From Pseudomonas multiresinivorans (GTDB lineage: Bacteria; Pseudomonadota; Gammaproteobacteria; Pseudomonadales; Pseudomonadaceae), in the NCBI RefSeq assembly GCF_012971725.1, contig NZ_CP048833.1:3596001-3660000 (forward strand): a stretch of 64,000 nucleotides of DNA. Reading direction: 5' to 3'. Shown here piece by piece: positions 53,183 to 60,932 of this stretch. Position 1 is the first letter of the stretch; every line of letters starts with the position of its first letter. The translations under genes were made by a program, and so were the position numbers. The notes beneath the pieces were generated by a model that was not told the DNA's origin, searched no databases, and saw nothing but the letters and a program-made list of their open reading frames with translations.

Positions 53183-53569
53183 TCATTCGGAAGCGAACAG
53201 CTTTTTCAGTTCCCGCTCGCGGACGGCCTTGGCCATGGCGGTGAGGAACACCTTGAACAGCAGGCCGCAGAACAGAGCGGTCAAGGCGACGGTGAAGAAG
53301 GTCGCCACCAGCCAGTCGGCCGCCGCCCAACCGCTGGCGATCACTACCGGACGGTAGACCAGGGTGCCGGCGATCACCACCCAGTGACTGAAGCAGTAGA
53401 AGCACTGGAACAGGTGGCCGACCTGCGGGTGGACCTTCCAGGCCAGCGCGCGCAGGGGTGCGAAGAGCTCGGTCTGGGTGACGGTCATGGACAGGGCGGA
53501 TGCGGCGATGGCCAGCGCCAGGCAGGTCCACAGCACACCGGCCAGTGGCGAGTTCAGAAGGTCGATCAT
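53183..53569 (-). CDS. DUF1360 membrane protein
   Basis: 128 residues, two or three hydrophobic helices (GVLWTCLALAIAASALSMTV; VVIAGTLVYRPVVIASGWAA; WLVATFFTVALTALFCGLLFKVFLTAM). The family mark is the Cys pair before the second helix (FQCFYCFSHWV). Function unknown; DUF1360 proteins often sit with small redox or sporulation-type operons. First gene of a pair with the methyltransferase, 105 bp downstream of the Rrf2 gene. A TACTTT-T-AAAGTA dyad lies 34 bp upstream. Confidence 0.85.
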   Translation of the reverse strand: MIDLLNSPLAGVLWTCLALAIAASALSMTVTQTELFAPLRALAWKVHPQVGHLFQCFYCFSHWVVIAGTLVYRPVVIASGWAAADWLVATFFTVALTALFCGLLFKVFLTAMAKAVRERELKKLFASE

Positions 53570-53602
53570 GGGAGGGTTCCTGGTGGGTTCGGATTCTTTC
53601 GT

Positions 53603-53615
53603 TACTTTTAAAGTA
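53603..53615. promoter_or_regulatory. Putative Rrf2 operator
   Basis: TACTTT T AAAGTA, a perfect 6-1-6 dyad in the gap between the Rrf2 gene and the DUF1360 gene. AT-rich dyads of this kind are bound by several Rrf2-family repressors of the YwnA type. On the minus strand it overlaps the expected promoter of the DUF1360-methyltransferase operon. Confidence 0.5.
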
Positions 53616-53673
53616 TCGTGATTGAACACACAGGGTCAACGCTCGGTATCGAGCGATGTTCATCGAGGGAGGG

Positions 53674-54105
53674 TCAGCGGTCCTGCGGGTAAAGTGTGCT
53701 GAAACGCTCGGCGAGATCGGCCAGCGACACGGCGCCCAGGCGCTCCAAGAGGATGGCGGTGGCCTGCTCCATGGCGTCCTGCAAGGCGGCGTTGACCACC
53801 TTTTCCACCAGGCAGCCCGGGTGTGCGTTGTCGAAACCCATGGCGAACAGGCGTTCGCTACCCACCGCGCGGTAGACGTCCAGCAGCGTCACCTGGCCAA
53901 GGTCGCAGTCCAGCGTCCAGCCGCCACCGTGGCCCTTCTCCGAGCGCACGTAGCCGGCCTCGCGCAGGCCGCCCATGGTCCGCCGCACCACGGCCGGGTT
54001 GGTGCCGAGCATCCGGGCGATGCGTTCGGAGGTCACGGGCTGGTCGTCGCGGGCCATGTGCAGCAGCACGTGGAGCATGCGCGAGAGGCGGCTGTCGGTT
54101 CTCAC
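53674..54105 (-). CDS. Rrf2-family transcriptional regulator
   Basis: 143 residues. HTH region LSRMLHVLLHMARDDQPVTSERIARMLGTNPAVVRRTMGGLREAGYVRSEKGHGGGWTL is the Rrf2 winged helix. A single Cys (HPGCLVEKVV) is present, so an Fe-S cluster of the IscR type is unlikely; this is the YwnA-like branch. It likely controls the downstream DUF1360-methyltransferase pair through the dyad at 53603. Confidence 0.92.
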   Translation of the reverse strand: MRTDSRLSRMLHVLLHMARDDQPVTSERIARMLGTNPAVVRRTMGGLREAGYVRSEKGHGGGWTLDCDLGQVTLLDVYRAVGSERLFAMGFDNAHPGCLVEKVVNAALQDAMEQATAILLERLGAVSLADLAERFSTLYPQDR

Positions 54106-54249
54106 TGCGGAATCTCGAAGGGAAATGCGACAGCATCATCGCACCCCGCCGCTGCGCGGTTCAAACCCGCCCGCCAGTGGAATTGCCATGGGAATGGGCG
54201 ACAATGGCGGTCACGCGCCCTCCTCCGACTCGCCGCGAGCCTCCCGAAC

Positions 54250-54753
54250 ATGAACGATCTTTCCATCCAGCTGGTGCAGGCCGGCCCCGAACACCAGGAC
54301 CTGATCCGCAACCTCTACCAGTACTACGCCTACGAGTCATCGGACTGGGAGGACGAGGACGTGGAGGTCGACGGCCGCTTCTACATCCACGAAGAGCACC
54401 TGGCGCGCTATTGGAGCGAGCCGGAGTGGAGCGCCAACCTGATCCTCGCCGACGGCTTCATCGCCGGCTTCCTGCTGGTGGAAGGCAGCGAGCTGCCCGG
54501 CATCGATGCGCTGGAGCTATCGGACCTGTTCGTCCTGAAGAAGTACCGCCGCCTCGGTATCGGCCGCGCCCTGGCCAACCAGGTGCTGCTGGGCAACCCG
54601 GGCCCCTGGCTGGTGCGTTTCTACGCCCAGGACGAGGTCGCGGCAGCTTTCTGGAAGGCCGTGTTCGCCGACCTGCCGCGCCCGGTGCAGAGCGTCGAGC
54701 CAGGAGACGATCCGCAGCTGATGAGCTACCTGATCAACCCGGCCACGCACTGA
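54250..54753 (+). CDS. GNAT-family acetyltransferase
   Basis: 167 residues. GNAT fold: IRNLYQYYAYESSDWEDEDVEVDGRFYIHEEHLARYW (substrate side), LELSDLFVLKKYRRLGIGRALANQVL (acetyl-CoA loop R/Q-x-x-G-x-G/A: RRLGIG) and YAQDEVAAAFWKAVF. Acetyl-acceptor unknown. Single gene, divergent from the Rrf2 gene with 144 bp between. Confidence 0.88.
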   Translation: MNDLSIQLVQAGPEHQDLIRNLYQYYAYESSDWEDEDVEVDGRFYIHEEHLARYWSEPEWSANLILADGFIAGFLLVEGSELPGIDALELSDLFVLKKYRRLGIGRALANQVLLGNPGPWLVRFYAQDEVAAAFWKAVFADLPRPVQSVEPGDDPQLMSYLINPATH

Positions 54754-54862
54754 GGGTGCTGTGCGCCAGGATCAGTCTTCTGTCATTTCCGATCATTGAG
54801 CGACTCGCCAACCCGGCCGTATCGTCCTGAGCGAACAACAAGAACCCTCCGGAGGTATTCCC

Positions 54863-55306
54863 GTGACCGCACTGAACCTGTATCCCCAGGCCGCCGCTTC
54901 CCTGGCCAGCTGGCACCAGATGGTAGCTGCCAAGAACCTGTCCAACCTGCCGCAACTGCTGGCGCCCAACGCGGTGTTCCGCTCGCCCATGGCGCACACG
55001 CCCTACCCCGGCGCGCCGGTGGTCTCGACCATCCTCAACACCGTGCTGCAAGTGTTCGAGAACTTCACCTACCACCGCGAACTCGCCACCGGCGACGGCC
55101 TGAACGTCGTGCTGGAATTCAGCGCCACCGTCAGCGGCAAGGAGCTCAAGGGTATCGACATGATCCGCTTCGACGAAGCCGGCAAGATCGTCGAGTTCGA
55201 GGTGATGGTCCGTCCGCTCAGCGGCCTGCAGGCCCTGGGCGAGGAAATGGGCCGGCGCCTGGCGCCCTACCTGGCGGCAGCCAAGGCGCAGACTGCCAAG
55301 AGCTGA
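54863..55306 (+). CDS. SnoaL/NTF2-like protein
   Basis: 147 residues of cone-shaped NTF2-like fold: ASLASWHQMVAAKNLSNLPQLLAPNAVFRSPMAH, then VFENFTYHRELATGDGLNVVLEFSATVSGKELKGIDMIRFDEAGKIVEFEVMVRPL. Small-molecule binding or isomerase role typical of the family; substrate unknown. GGAGG lies seven bases before the GTG at 54863. A thioredoxin-like gene follows 59 nt later. Confidence 0.86.
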   Translation: MTALNLYPQAAASLASWHQMVAAKNLSNLPQLLAPNAVFRSPMAHTPYPGAPVVSTILNTVLQVFENFTYHRELATGDGLNVVLEFSATVSGKELKGIDMIRFDEAGKIVEFEVMVRPLSGLQALGEEMGRRLAPYLAAAKAQTAKS

Positions 55307-55365
55307 TTGCCGGCCACGGGGATTTCTGCTGGGATGAGCCCATCACCCGTTTCAAGGAAATCCCC

Positions 55366-55878
55366 ATGGCCTCCTATGAGGAACTGTTCGCCATCGGCGA
55401 AGGCTTCGACGCCTTCGTCGCCCACGGCCTGCCCGACGAGATCGCCGGCGTGCGCAAGGTCCAGCAGCAACTGGCCGAGCCCGGTTCGATCAGCGCCGAA
55501 ACCCTGCGCCGCATCCTGGCCATCGAAGGCCGCTACCGCCTGCTGATCGCTGGCGAGATGTGGTGCCCGGACTGCCAGATCAACGTCACCGTGATGGACC
55601 ATCTGCAGCGCCTGCAACCGCGTGTGGAGCTGGCCGTGATCACCAAAGGCCGCGCCGAGGACGATCTGCGCGAGCGCATGGCGCTGGACCGTATCCTGAT
55701 TCCTGTCGTCCTGGTGCTGGATAGCGATTTCCAGCCAGTGGGGCGTTTCATCGAACGGCCGCTGGAAGTGGTGGCCGGTGGCGATGCGCTCAAGCCGGCC
55801 TACCGCGCGGGTGAGTATCTGGAGAGCACGCTGACGGACCTGCTGGAGCTATTCGAAAGAGCCGAAGCGCGCACCTGA
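55366..55878 (+). CDS. Thioredoxin-like protein with CPDC motif
   Basis: 170 residues. The thioredoxin fold is centred on LLIAGEMWCPDCQINVTVMDHLQRL with redox Cys67 and Cys70, preceded by ~60 helical residues and followed by PVVLVLDSDFQPVGRFIERP. No signal peptide, so cytosolic. CPDC is an uncommon active-site pair seen in TMX/DUF953-type and other thioredoxin-like proteins. AAGGAAA precedes the ATG at 55366; REP pair downstream. Client unknown. Confidence 0.85.
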   Translation: MASYEELFAIGEGFDAFVAHGLPDEIAGVRKVQQQLAEPGSISAETLRRILAIEGRYRLLIAGEMWCPDCQINVTVMDHLQRLQPRVELAVITKGRAEDDLRERMALDRILIPVVLVLDSDFQPVGRFIERPLEVVAGGDALKPAYRAGEYLESTLTDLLELFERAEART

Positions 55879-55891
55879 TCCAGCCTTACCT

Positions 55892-55967
55892 GTAGGAGCG
55901 AGCTTGCTCGCGAACAGAGTTAGGGGCTACTCCGTTTTCAGGCGGTTCGCGAGCAAGCTCGCTCCTA
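55892..55967. repeat. Inverted pair of REP elements (type A)
   Basis: Forward 55892-55914, reverse 55945-55967; both canonical. It lies 13 nt after the thioredoxin-like gene stop. Confidence 0.9.
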
Positions 55968-56035
55968 CGAAAAGCAGAGTCGAACGACCGGATGCACCGA
56001 GGACAATTGGCCCCGGCGGTAGAATGAACCGCAAG

Positions 56036-56062
56036 AAAAAGCCCCGCGCTGCGGGGCTTTTT
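56036..56062. terminator. Bidirectional rho-independent terminator
   Basis: AAAAAGCCCCGC-GCT-GCGGGGCTTTTT. It lies 26 nt past the TonB-receptor stop on the minus strand and after the REP pair on the plus strand. Confidence 0.9.
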
Positions 56063-56087
56063 CGTGTCGCTCATCCGGCCAGGCGGA

Positions 56088-58493
56088 TCACATCGAGTAC
56101 TTCACCGTGAACATCAGATTGCGCGGCTCGCCGTAGTTCAGGTTGCCGAAGCTGATGCCGCTGTAATAGTACTTGTCGAAGATGTTGTTGAAGTTCACCC
56201 GGGTGTCGATGTTCTCGTTGACCTTGTAGCCGAGCATGGCGTTGGTCACCGTGTAGCCGCCCTGTTGGAAGCCGGTGCTGGTGTCCTCGGTCTGGCTCTG
56301 GGTCACGAGGTTGCCGCCGACGCGCCATTTGTACAGTTCGCCCGGCAGGTTGTAGCTGGTGGCGAGCTTGAACAGGTGGCGCGGCTTGCTCGGGTCGAAG
56401 GGCTTGCCGACATTGTCCTCGTTGCTGTCGTGCTTGTACTTGGCGTCGACGTAGGTGTAACCCACCATGGCCTGCCAGTTCTCGGTCAGCGCGCCACTCA
56501 CTTCCATGTCCACACCCTGGCTGCGCACCTTGCCCGAGGCGCGGGAGCAGTACATGGAGGTTGGCGAACTGGGGCAAGGTGAGGGGCCGCTGGTATCGTC
56601 GGTGGCGCGGTTTTCCTGGTCGATCTGGAATAGCGCGATCTGGGTGTTCAGGGTGCCGCCGAAGTGCTCGCCCTTCAGGCCGATCTCGTAGTTCTTGCCG
56701 GTGATCGGGTCGAGCAGGCTGCCGCTGGCGTCGAAGTTGCTCTGCGGCTTGAAGATGTCGGTGTAGCTTGCATAGACCGAGTACACGTCGTTCAGATCAT
56801 AGACCACGCCGGCGTAACGGGTGACATTGCGGGTGACCTTCTGGGTGCCGGTCTCGTTGTGCGGGTCGGCCTCGTACCAGTCCAGGCGGCCGCCGAGGAT
56901 CACCTTGAGCGGGTCGGCGACGTTCAGGCGGGTGGTGACGTAGGCGCCCTTCTGCTCCTGGTCGAGCTTCATGCCCCACAGGTTCATGTCAATGTCCGGC
57001 TTGGCCACCGAGGACGGGTCCCATTTGGTCGGGTCGAACGGCGTGACCGGCGAGCCATCCTTGTAGTACAGGTCGCCCCAGCCGCCGTGGCCGTCGAAGC
57101 GCTCTTCCCGGTAGCTGCCGCCGAACACCAGCTCGTGCTCGCGACCGAAGGCCTGGAACGGCCCGTTGGCGAAGGCGTCGTAGCTCTGGTGGTCGTCGGT
57201 GTAGGAGTACTGGCCCGGCCCCTGGATCATGGTCGGGCAGCCTTCGGTGTAGTAGCAGCTGTTGTACAGGCCGAGCATCTCGATGCGCGCCCACAGCTTG
57301 TCGGCGGCGACCTTCATCTGCCAGCCGTTGTCGAAGCGGTGCACCACGTCGCCGAACAGGTGGGTGGTGGTGGTATCCCAGTAGGACCAGTCGGCGCCGT
57401 AGTAGTCGGAGCGCTTGAGGTCCAGGTGGCGGCCGCCGAGCGGCGCCGGCAGGCCCACCCAGTTGTCGTTCTTGTTGTCGTTCTGGTAGGACGCGCCCAG
57501 GGTCAGGGTGGTGTCCGGGTTCAGATCGGCTTCGGTGATGCCGTAGAGCACGCCGCGCTCGCCGCTGACCACGTCCTGGAAGCTGTCGCGGGTCTCGTAG
57601 GCGGCCACCGCGCGGCCGCGCAGGGTGCCTTCGCTGTTCAGCGGGCCGGAAACGTCGACCTGGCTGCGGTAGCGGTCCCAGGTTCCGGCGCTGCCTTCCA
57701 GGCTCATGTGGAAGTCCTGGGTCGGGCGTTTGCGCACCATGTTGACGGCGGCGGCCGGGTTGCCGGCGCCCTGCATCAGGCCAGTGGCGCCGCGCACCAC
57801 TTCGACACGGTCGAAAATCGCCAGGTCCGCCGCGGAAATCACGTCCTGGGTGTAGGTGGAAATGCTGGTGGCCAGGCCGTCGTACATGATGTTGTCGACG
57901 TCGAATCCGCGCGCGGCGTAGCTCACCCGCGCCGGGCCGTACTGCTGCACGGTCATGCCGGTGACGCCGCGGATCGCGTCGTCCAGATCCTGCATGTTCT
58001 GGTCTTCCATCTGCTGGCGGGTCACCACGCTGACCGACTGCGGCGTCTCGCGGACGGTCATGTTCAGCTTGGTGGAAGTCTGCATCACACCAGTAGTGTA
58101 GGAGCCGGTGCCTTCGGTGGTGCCGGGCGCCACGCTGGCGGCACCGACGATTTCGGTCGCGCCCAGATCAACGCTGTCGTTGCCCGCCGCCTTGCTGCGC
58201 ACGGTGCCGCTGACCTGCGCGCTGTTGCCGTCGACCGTGCCTTGCAGGCCGCTGTCCGCCAGCAGACGGTCGAGCGCCTCGCCCGCCTCCATGTTGCCCT
58301 TGAGTGCCGGCGCGCCAACCTTGGCGACCTGGGCACGATCATAGGAAATCCGCATTCCGCTTGCGGACTGCAATTGCTCCAGGGAAACAGCCAGGGGCTG
58401 CTTGGGCAGGTCGATGGCCACGGGGGCGGCGACCGCGGAGAGAGCAAAGGTGGAGAGACCGAGCAGGAGCGCTCCCGACGCTACGTCTTTCAT
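56088..58493 (-). CDS. TonB-dependent siderophore receptor with STN signalling domain
   Basis: 801 residues. Signal peptide (ends SAVAA), then an STN domain (VAIDLPKQPLAVSLEQLQSASGMRISYDRAQVAKVGAPALKGNMEAGEALDRLLADSGLQ), as in FpvA/FoxA-type transducing receptors. Plug domain: TETPQ-like VRETPQSVSVVTRQQMEDQNMQDLDDAIRGVTGMTV and RGFDVDNIMYDG. 22-strand barrel ending in FTVKYSM. Uptake of a ferric siderophore is predicted. STN receptors normally signal to an anti-sigma/sigma pair, but none is adjacent here. The ATG at 58493 is preceded by AAGGA; an AT-rich region upstream (58600-58640) may hold a Fur site. Confidence 0.93.
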   Translation of the reverse strand: MKDVASGALLLGLSTFALSAVAAPVAIDLPKQPLAVSLEQLQSASGMRISYDRAQVAKVGAPALKGNMEAGEALDRLLADSGLQGTVDGNSAQVSGTVRSKAAGNDSVDLGATEIVGAASVAPGTTEGTGSYTTGVMQTSTKLNMTVRETPQSVSVVTRQQMEDQNMQDLDDAIRGVTGMTVQQYGPARVSYAARGFDVDNIMYDGLATSISTYTQDVISAADLAIFDRVEVVRGATGLMQGAGNPAAAVNMVRKRPTQDFHMSLEGSAGTWDRYRSQVDVSGPLNSEGTLRGRAVAAYETRDSFQDVVSGERGVLYGITEADLNPDTTLTLGASYQNDNKNDNWVGLPAPLGGRHLDLKRSDYYGADWSYWDTTTTHLFGDVVHRFDNGWQMKVAADKLWARIEMLGLYNSCYYTEGCPTMIQGPGQYSYTDDHQSYDAFANGPFQAFGREHELVFGGSYREERFDGHGGWGDLYYKDGSPVTPFDPTKWDPSSVAKPDIDMNLWGMKLDQEQKGAYVTTRLNVADPLKVILGGRLDWYEADPHNETGTQKVTRNVTRYAGVVYDLNDVYSVYASYTDIFKPQSNFDASGSLLDPITGKNYEIGLKGEHFGGTLNTQIALFQIDQENRATDDTSGPSPCPSSPTSMYCSRASGKVRSQGVDMEVSGALTENWQAMVGYTYVDAKYKHDSNEDNVGKPFDPSKPRHLFKLATSYNLPGELYKWRVGGNLVTQSQTEDTSTGFQQGGYTVTNAMLGYKVNENIDTRVNFNNIFDKYYYSGISFGNLNYGEPRNLMFTVKYSM

Positions 58494-58712
58494 CTGCTGA
58501 AGGATCCTTGGTGCGAGGTTTTGCGCTCTGTCGGCGCAATGACTCGGGTTGGCGAATGCCAGCGTGGTGGGACGCCGGCGGGGAGCCAAAGTGTATGCAG
58601 ATGTAAATTATCTGTAAATGCGAATTGTTTGTATCTTAAATCTCACCCTACCCATGCCTCCTTCGCGATGCCGACGCATCCTTCAAAAAGCCGCACCGTG
58701 GTTGGGTACAGC

Positions 58713-58803
58713 GTAGGAGCGGACTCCGTCCGCGATGGCTTCGCCCAGCTCCCCGCCCCGTCGGAGAGGTGATGAATCGATCGCGGACAGAGTCCGCTCC
58801 TAC
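58713..58803. repeat. Inverted pair of REP elements (type B) overlapping a stop codon
   Basis: Forward 58713-58735, reverse 58781-58803, same consensus as at 17280. The reverse copy supplies the TAG stop of the LysR gene at 58800. Confidence 0.88.
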
Positions 58804-59708
58804 GCGCGCGCCTCGAGCATGAACTCGATGAAAGCCCGCACCCGCGACGGCATATGGCGCGCGTGGGGGTAGATCAGCAGGAATGGCCGTGTCGTCTGGC
58901 CGTAGTCCTTCAGCACTTCCACCAGATCGCCGCGCTTCAGTTCCTCCTGCACGGTGAAGCGATAGGCCTGCATCAGCCCGCCTCCGCACTTGGCCAGGGT
59001 GGCGGTGGCCAGGTAGTCCTCCAGCACCGTGAGGCTGCCGGACGTCTCGATCTCGACCGGCTGGCCGTCGACCCGGAACGACCAGGGCACGCGCCGCCCG
59101 GTACTGGGCAACTCGAACTGGATGCACTCGTGATGAACCAGTTCCTCCGGCGTCTGCGGCGTACCCGCGCGCGCCAGGTACTCGGGCGTGGCGACTATCA
59201 CGTTCTCCGCGTCTTCGAGGCGCCGCGCCACCAGGGTGGAATCCGCCGGGTCGCGGCCACGGATGGCCAGGTCATAGCCCTCGTTGGCGAAGTCGATGTT
59301 GCGGTTGCTGACATGCACATCCACCTGCACATGCGGGAAACGCCGGCGGAACTCGGGCAGCAACGGGAACAGCCGGTAGTGCGCATAGGGCGTGGGCACG
59401 CTGATGCGCAAACGCCCGGACACGACGCTCTGGCCGCCGCTGACAGCGCGCTCGGCGTCCACCAGTTGGGTCAGCGCCTGGCGGCATTGCTCGAAGTAGT
59501 TGCGGCCGTCATCGGTCAGGCGCATCTGCCGCGTGGTGCGCACGAACAGCCGCGCGCCCAGGCGTTCCTCCAGTCGCGCCACCGAGCGGCTGACCGCCGC
59601 CGGGGTAATTCCCGCCTCGTTGGCGGCGGCAGTGAAGCTGCCGGTTTCCGCAGCGAGACAGAACAGCTCGATGCTGCCCAGCTGCAGATCGTCGAAGTGG
59701 CGAGTCAT
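58800..59708 (-). CDS. LysR-family regulator
   Basis: 302 residues. HTH DDLQLGSIELFCLAAETGSFTAAANEAGITPAAVSRSVARLEERLGARLFVRTTRQMRL over residues 5-63; the effector domain follows (SGRLRISVPTPYAHYRLFPLLPEFRRRFPHVQVDVHVSNRNIDFANEGYDLAIRG), of the DsdC/YhjC-like group. Divergent from the SDR-tautomerase-MFS genes (133 bp), its likely target. The stop TAG belongs to a REP element. ATG 59708 is used; a TTG four codons earlier is possible. Confidence 0.9.
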   Translation of the reverse strand: MTRHFDDLQLGSIELFCLAAETGSFTAAANEAGITPAAVSRSVARLEERLGARLFVRTTRQMRLTDDGRNYFEQCRQALTQLVDAERAVSGGQSVVSGRLRISVPTPYAHYRLFPLLPEFRRRFPHVQVDVHVSNRNIDFANEGYDLAIRGRDPADSTLVARRLEDAENVIVATPEYLARAGTPQTPEELVHHECIQFELPSTGRRVPWSFRVDGQPVEIETSGSLTVLEDYLATATLAKCGGGLMQAYRFTVQEELKRGDLVEVLKDYGQTTRPFLLIYPHARHMPSRVRAFIEFMLEARA

Positions 59709-59840
59709 GGTGCTGTCCAATTGATTACATGAGGTATCAATTCAAATGCCATGAGCCTCATTTTTCAAGCAGCGAATGCAGCCTAGATTGGCCTCCAAGA
59801 CGCGGGCACACCGCCCCGCCCCACTCTCGGAGAATCCACC

Positions 59841-60575
59841 ATGAGCAAGACCGTCATCGTCACCGGCGCCTCCAGCGGCCTCGGCTTCGCCATCGCCCGC
59901 GCCTACCTGGAACGCGGCTACAACGTGGTCGGCAACGCCCGCACCCAGGCGCGCCTGGAGGAAGCCGCGGCGAAGCTGGGCAACCCGCACAACTTCCTCG
60001 CCGTGGCCGGCGACATTGCCCGGCCGGAAACCGCCAGCCGCCTGTTCGGCCAGGCCATCGAGGCCTTCGGCGGTGTGGACATCCTGATCAACAACGCCGG
60101 CATCTTCATTCCCAAACCCGTCATCGATTACACCGAGGAAGAGGTCAACGCCATCGTCGGCACCAACCTGATGGGCTTCTTCTACCCATCCCAGGCGGCC
60201 GCCCGGCATATGTCGGCCAATGGCTCCGGGCATATCGTCACCATCACCGCATCCATCGCCATGCAGCCCAACGTGAAGGTCCCGGCGTTGCTGCCGGTGC
60301 TGATCAAGGGCGGCCTGAACAGCGCGGTGCGCGGCCTGGCCCTGGAGTTGGCGGCTTCCCAGGTGCAGGTCAACGCCGTGGCGCCGGGGATCATCGAGAC
60401 GCCGCTGCACGCCAATGACGAAGGCACCCACACCTTCCTCCGCAGTTTGTCCCCCAGTGGCCAGATCGGCAGCCCGCAGGATATCGTCGACGCCGTGCTC
60501 TACCTGACCGACTCGACCTTCGTCAGCGGCACCCTCCTCAACGTCGACGGTGGCTCCACCACCGGCGTCTGGTAA
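59841..60575 (+). CDS. Short-chain dehydrogenase/reductase fold protein lacking the catalytic Tyr
   Basis: 244 residues, classical SDR core: VTGASSGLGFAIA (cofactor loop, 7-19), NNAG (85-88), Ser138 in TITASIAMQPN. The usual YxxxK is absent: where the Tyr should be (about 151-152) the sequence is Leu-Pro in PALLPVLIKGG; the Lys is at 156. NADP binding is likely, but classical Ser-Tyr-Lys catalysis is not. C-terminal ASQVQVNAVAPGIIETPL and VSGTLLNVDGG are normal. It is 31 nt before the tautomerase gene and is probably in its operon. Confidence 0.88.
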   Translation: MSKTVIVTGASSGLGFAIARAYLERGYNVVGNARTQARLEEAAAKLGNPHNFLAVAGDIARPETASRLFGQAIEAFGGVDILINNAGIFIPKPVIDYTEEEVNAIVGTNLMGFFYPSQAAARHMSANGSGHIVTITASIAMQPNVKVPALLPVLIKGGLNSAVRGLALELAASQVQVNAVAPGIIETPLHANDEGTHTFLRSLSPSGQIGSPQDIVDAVLYLTDSTFVSGTLLNVDGGSTTGVW

Positions 60576-60606
60576 CTCGCCCCTCGATCAACAACGGAGA
60601 ATCGCA

Positions 60607-60822
60607 ATGCCCTACGTGAACATCCAGGTCACCGACGAAGGTGTCACCGCCGACGAACGCCGCCAGCTCATCGAAGGCGTCACCGAACTGCTGGAGCGCG
60701 TGCTGCGCAAGCCGCCGTCCACCACCTACGTGGTGATCCAGGAAATCGCCACCGACAGCTGGGGCGTGGGCGGCAAGACCGTCGCCGAGCTGAAGGCCCA
60801 GGGCAAGCACGGCAGCAGCTGA
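60607..60822 (+). CDS. 4-oxalocrotonate tautomerase-family protein
   Basis: 71 residues: after Met removal Pro is the N-terminal residue (MPYVNIQVTDEGVT), the general base of the tautomerase superfamily. VIQEIATDSWGVGGKTVAEL near the end is the family's C-terminal part. Substrate unknown. ACGGAGAAT lies upstream of the ATG. Together with the SDR and LysR it forms a small putative carbonyl/tautomer operon. Confidence 0.9.
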   Translation: MPYVNIQVTDEGVTADERRQLIEGVTELLERVLRKPPSTTYVVIQEIATDSWGVGGKTVAELKAQGKHGSS

Positions 60823-60932
60823 CCCAGCGGGCACGCCGGGGGCTCGCCAGAGCCTCCGGTGCTTGCCATGCACCAAGCTGGTGCTGATAGGATCGGGAGC
60901 CCAACCGCTCCTATCGACAACCGAGGCATGGA

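Noticed and set aside
58600..58640. Fur box upstream of the TonB receptor
   Set aside because: AT-rich and expected from context, but no stretch matches the 19-bp consensus well enough to mark as a site.
56664..58772. 702-codon plus-strand frame through the TonB receptor
   Set aside because: Antisense shadow with Val/Ala/His-rich composition.
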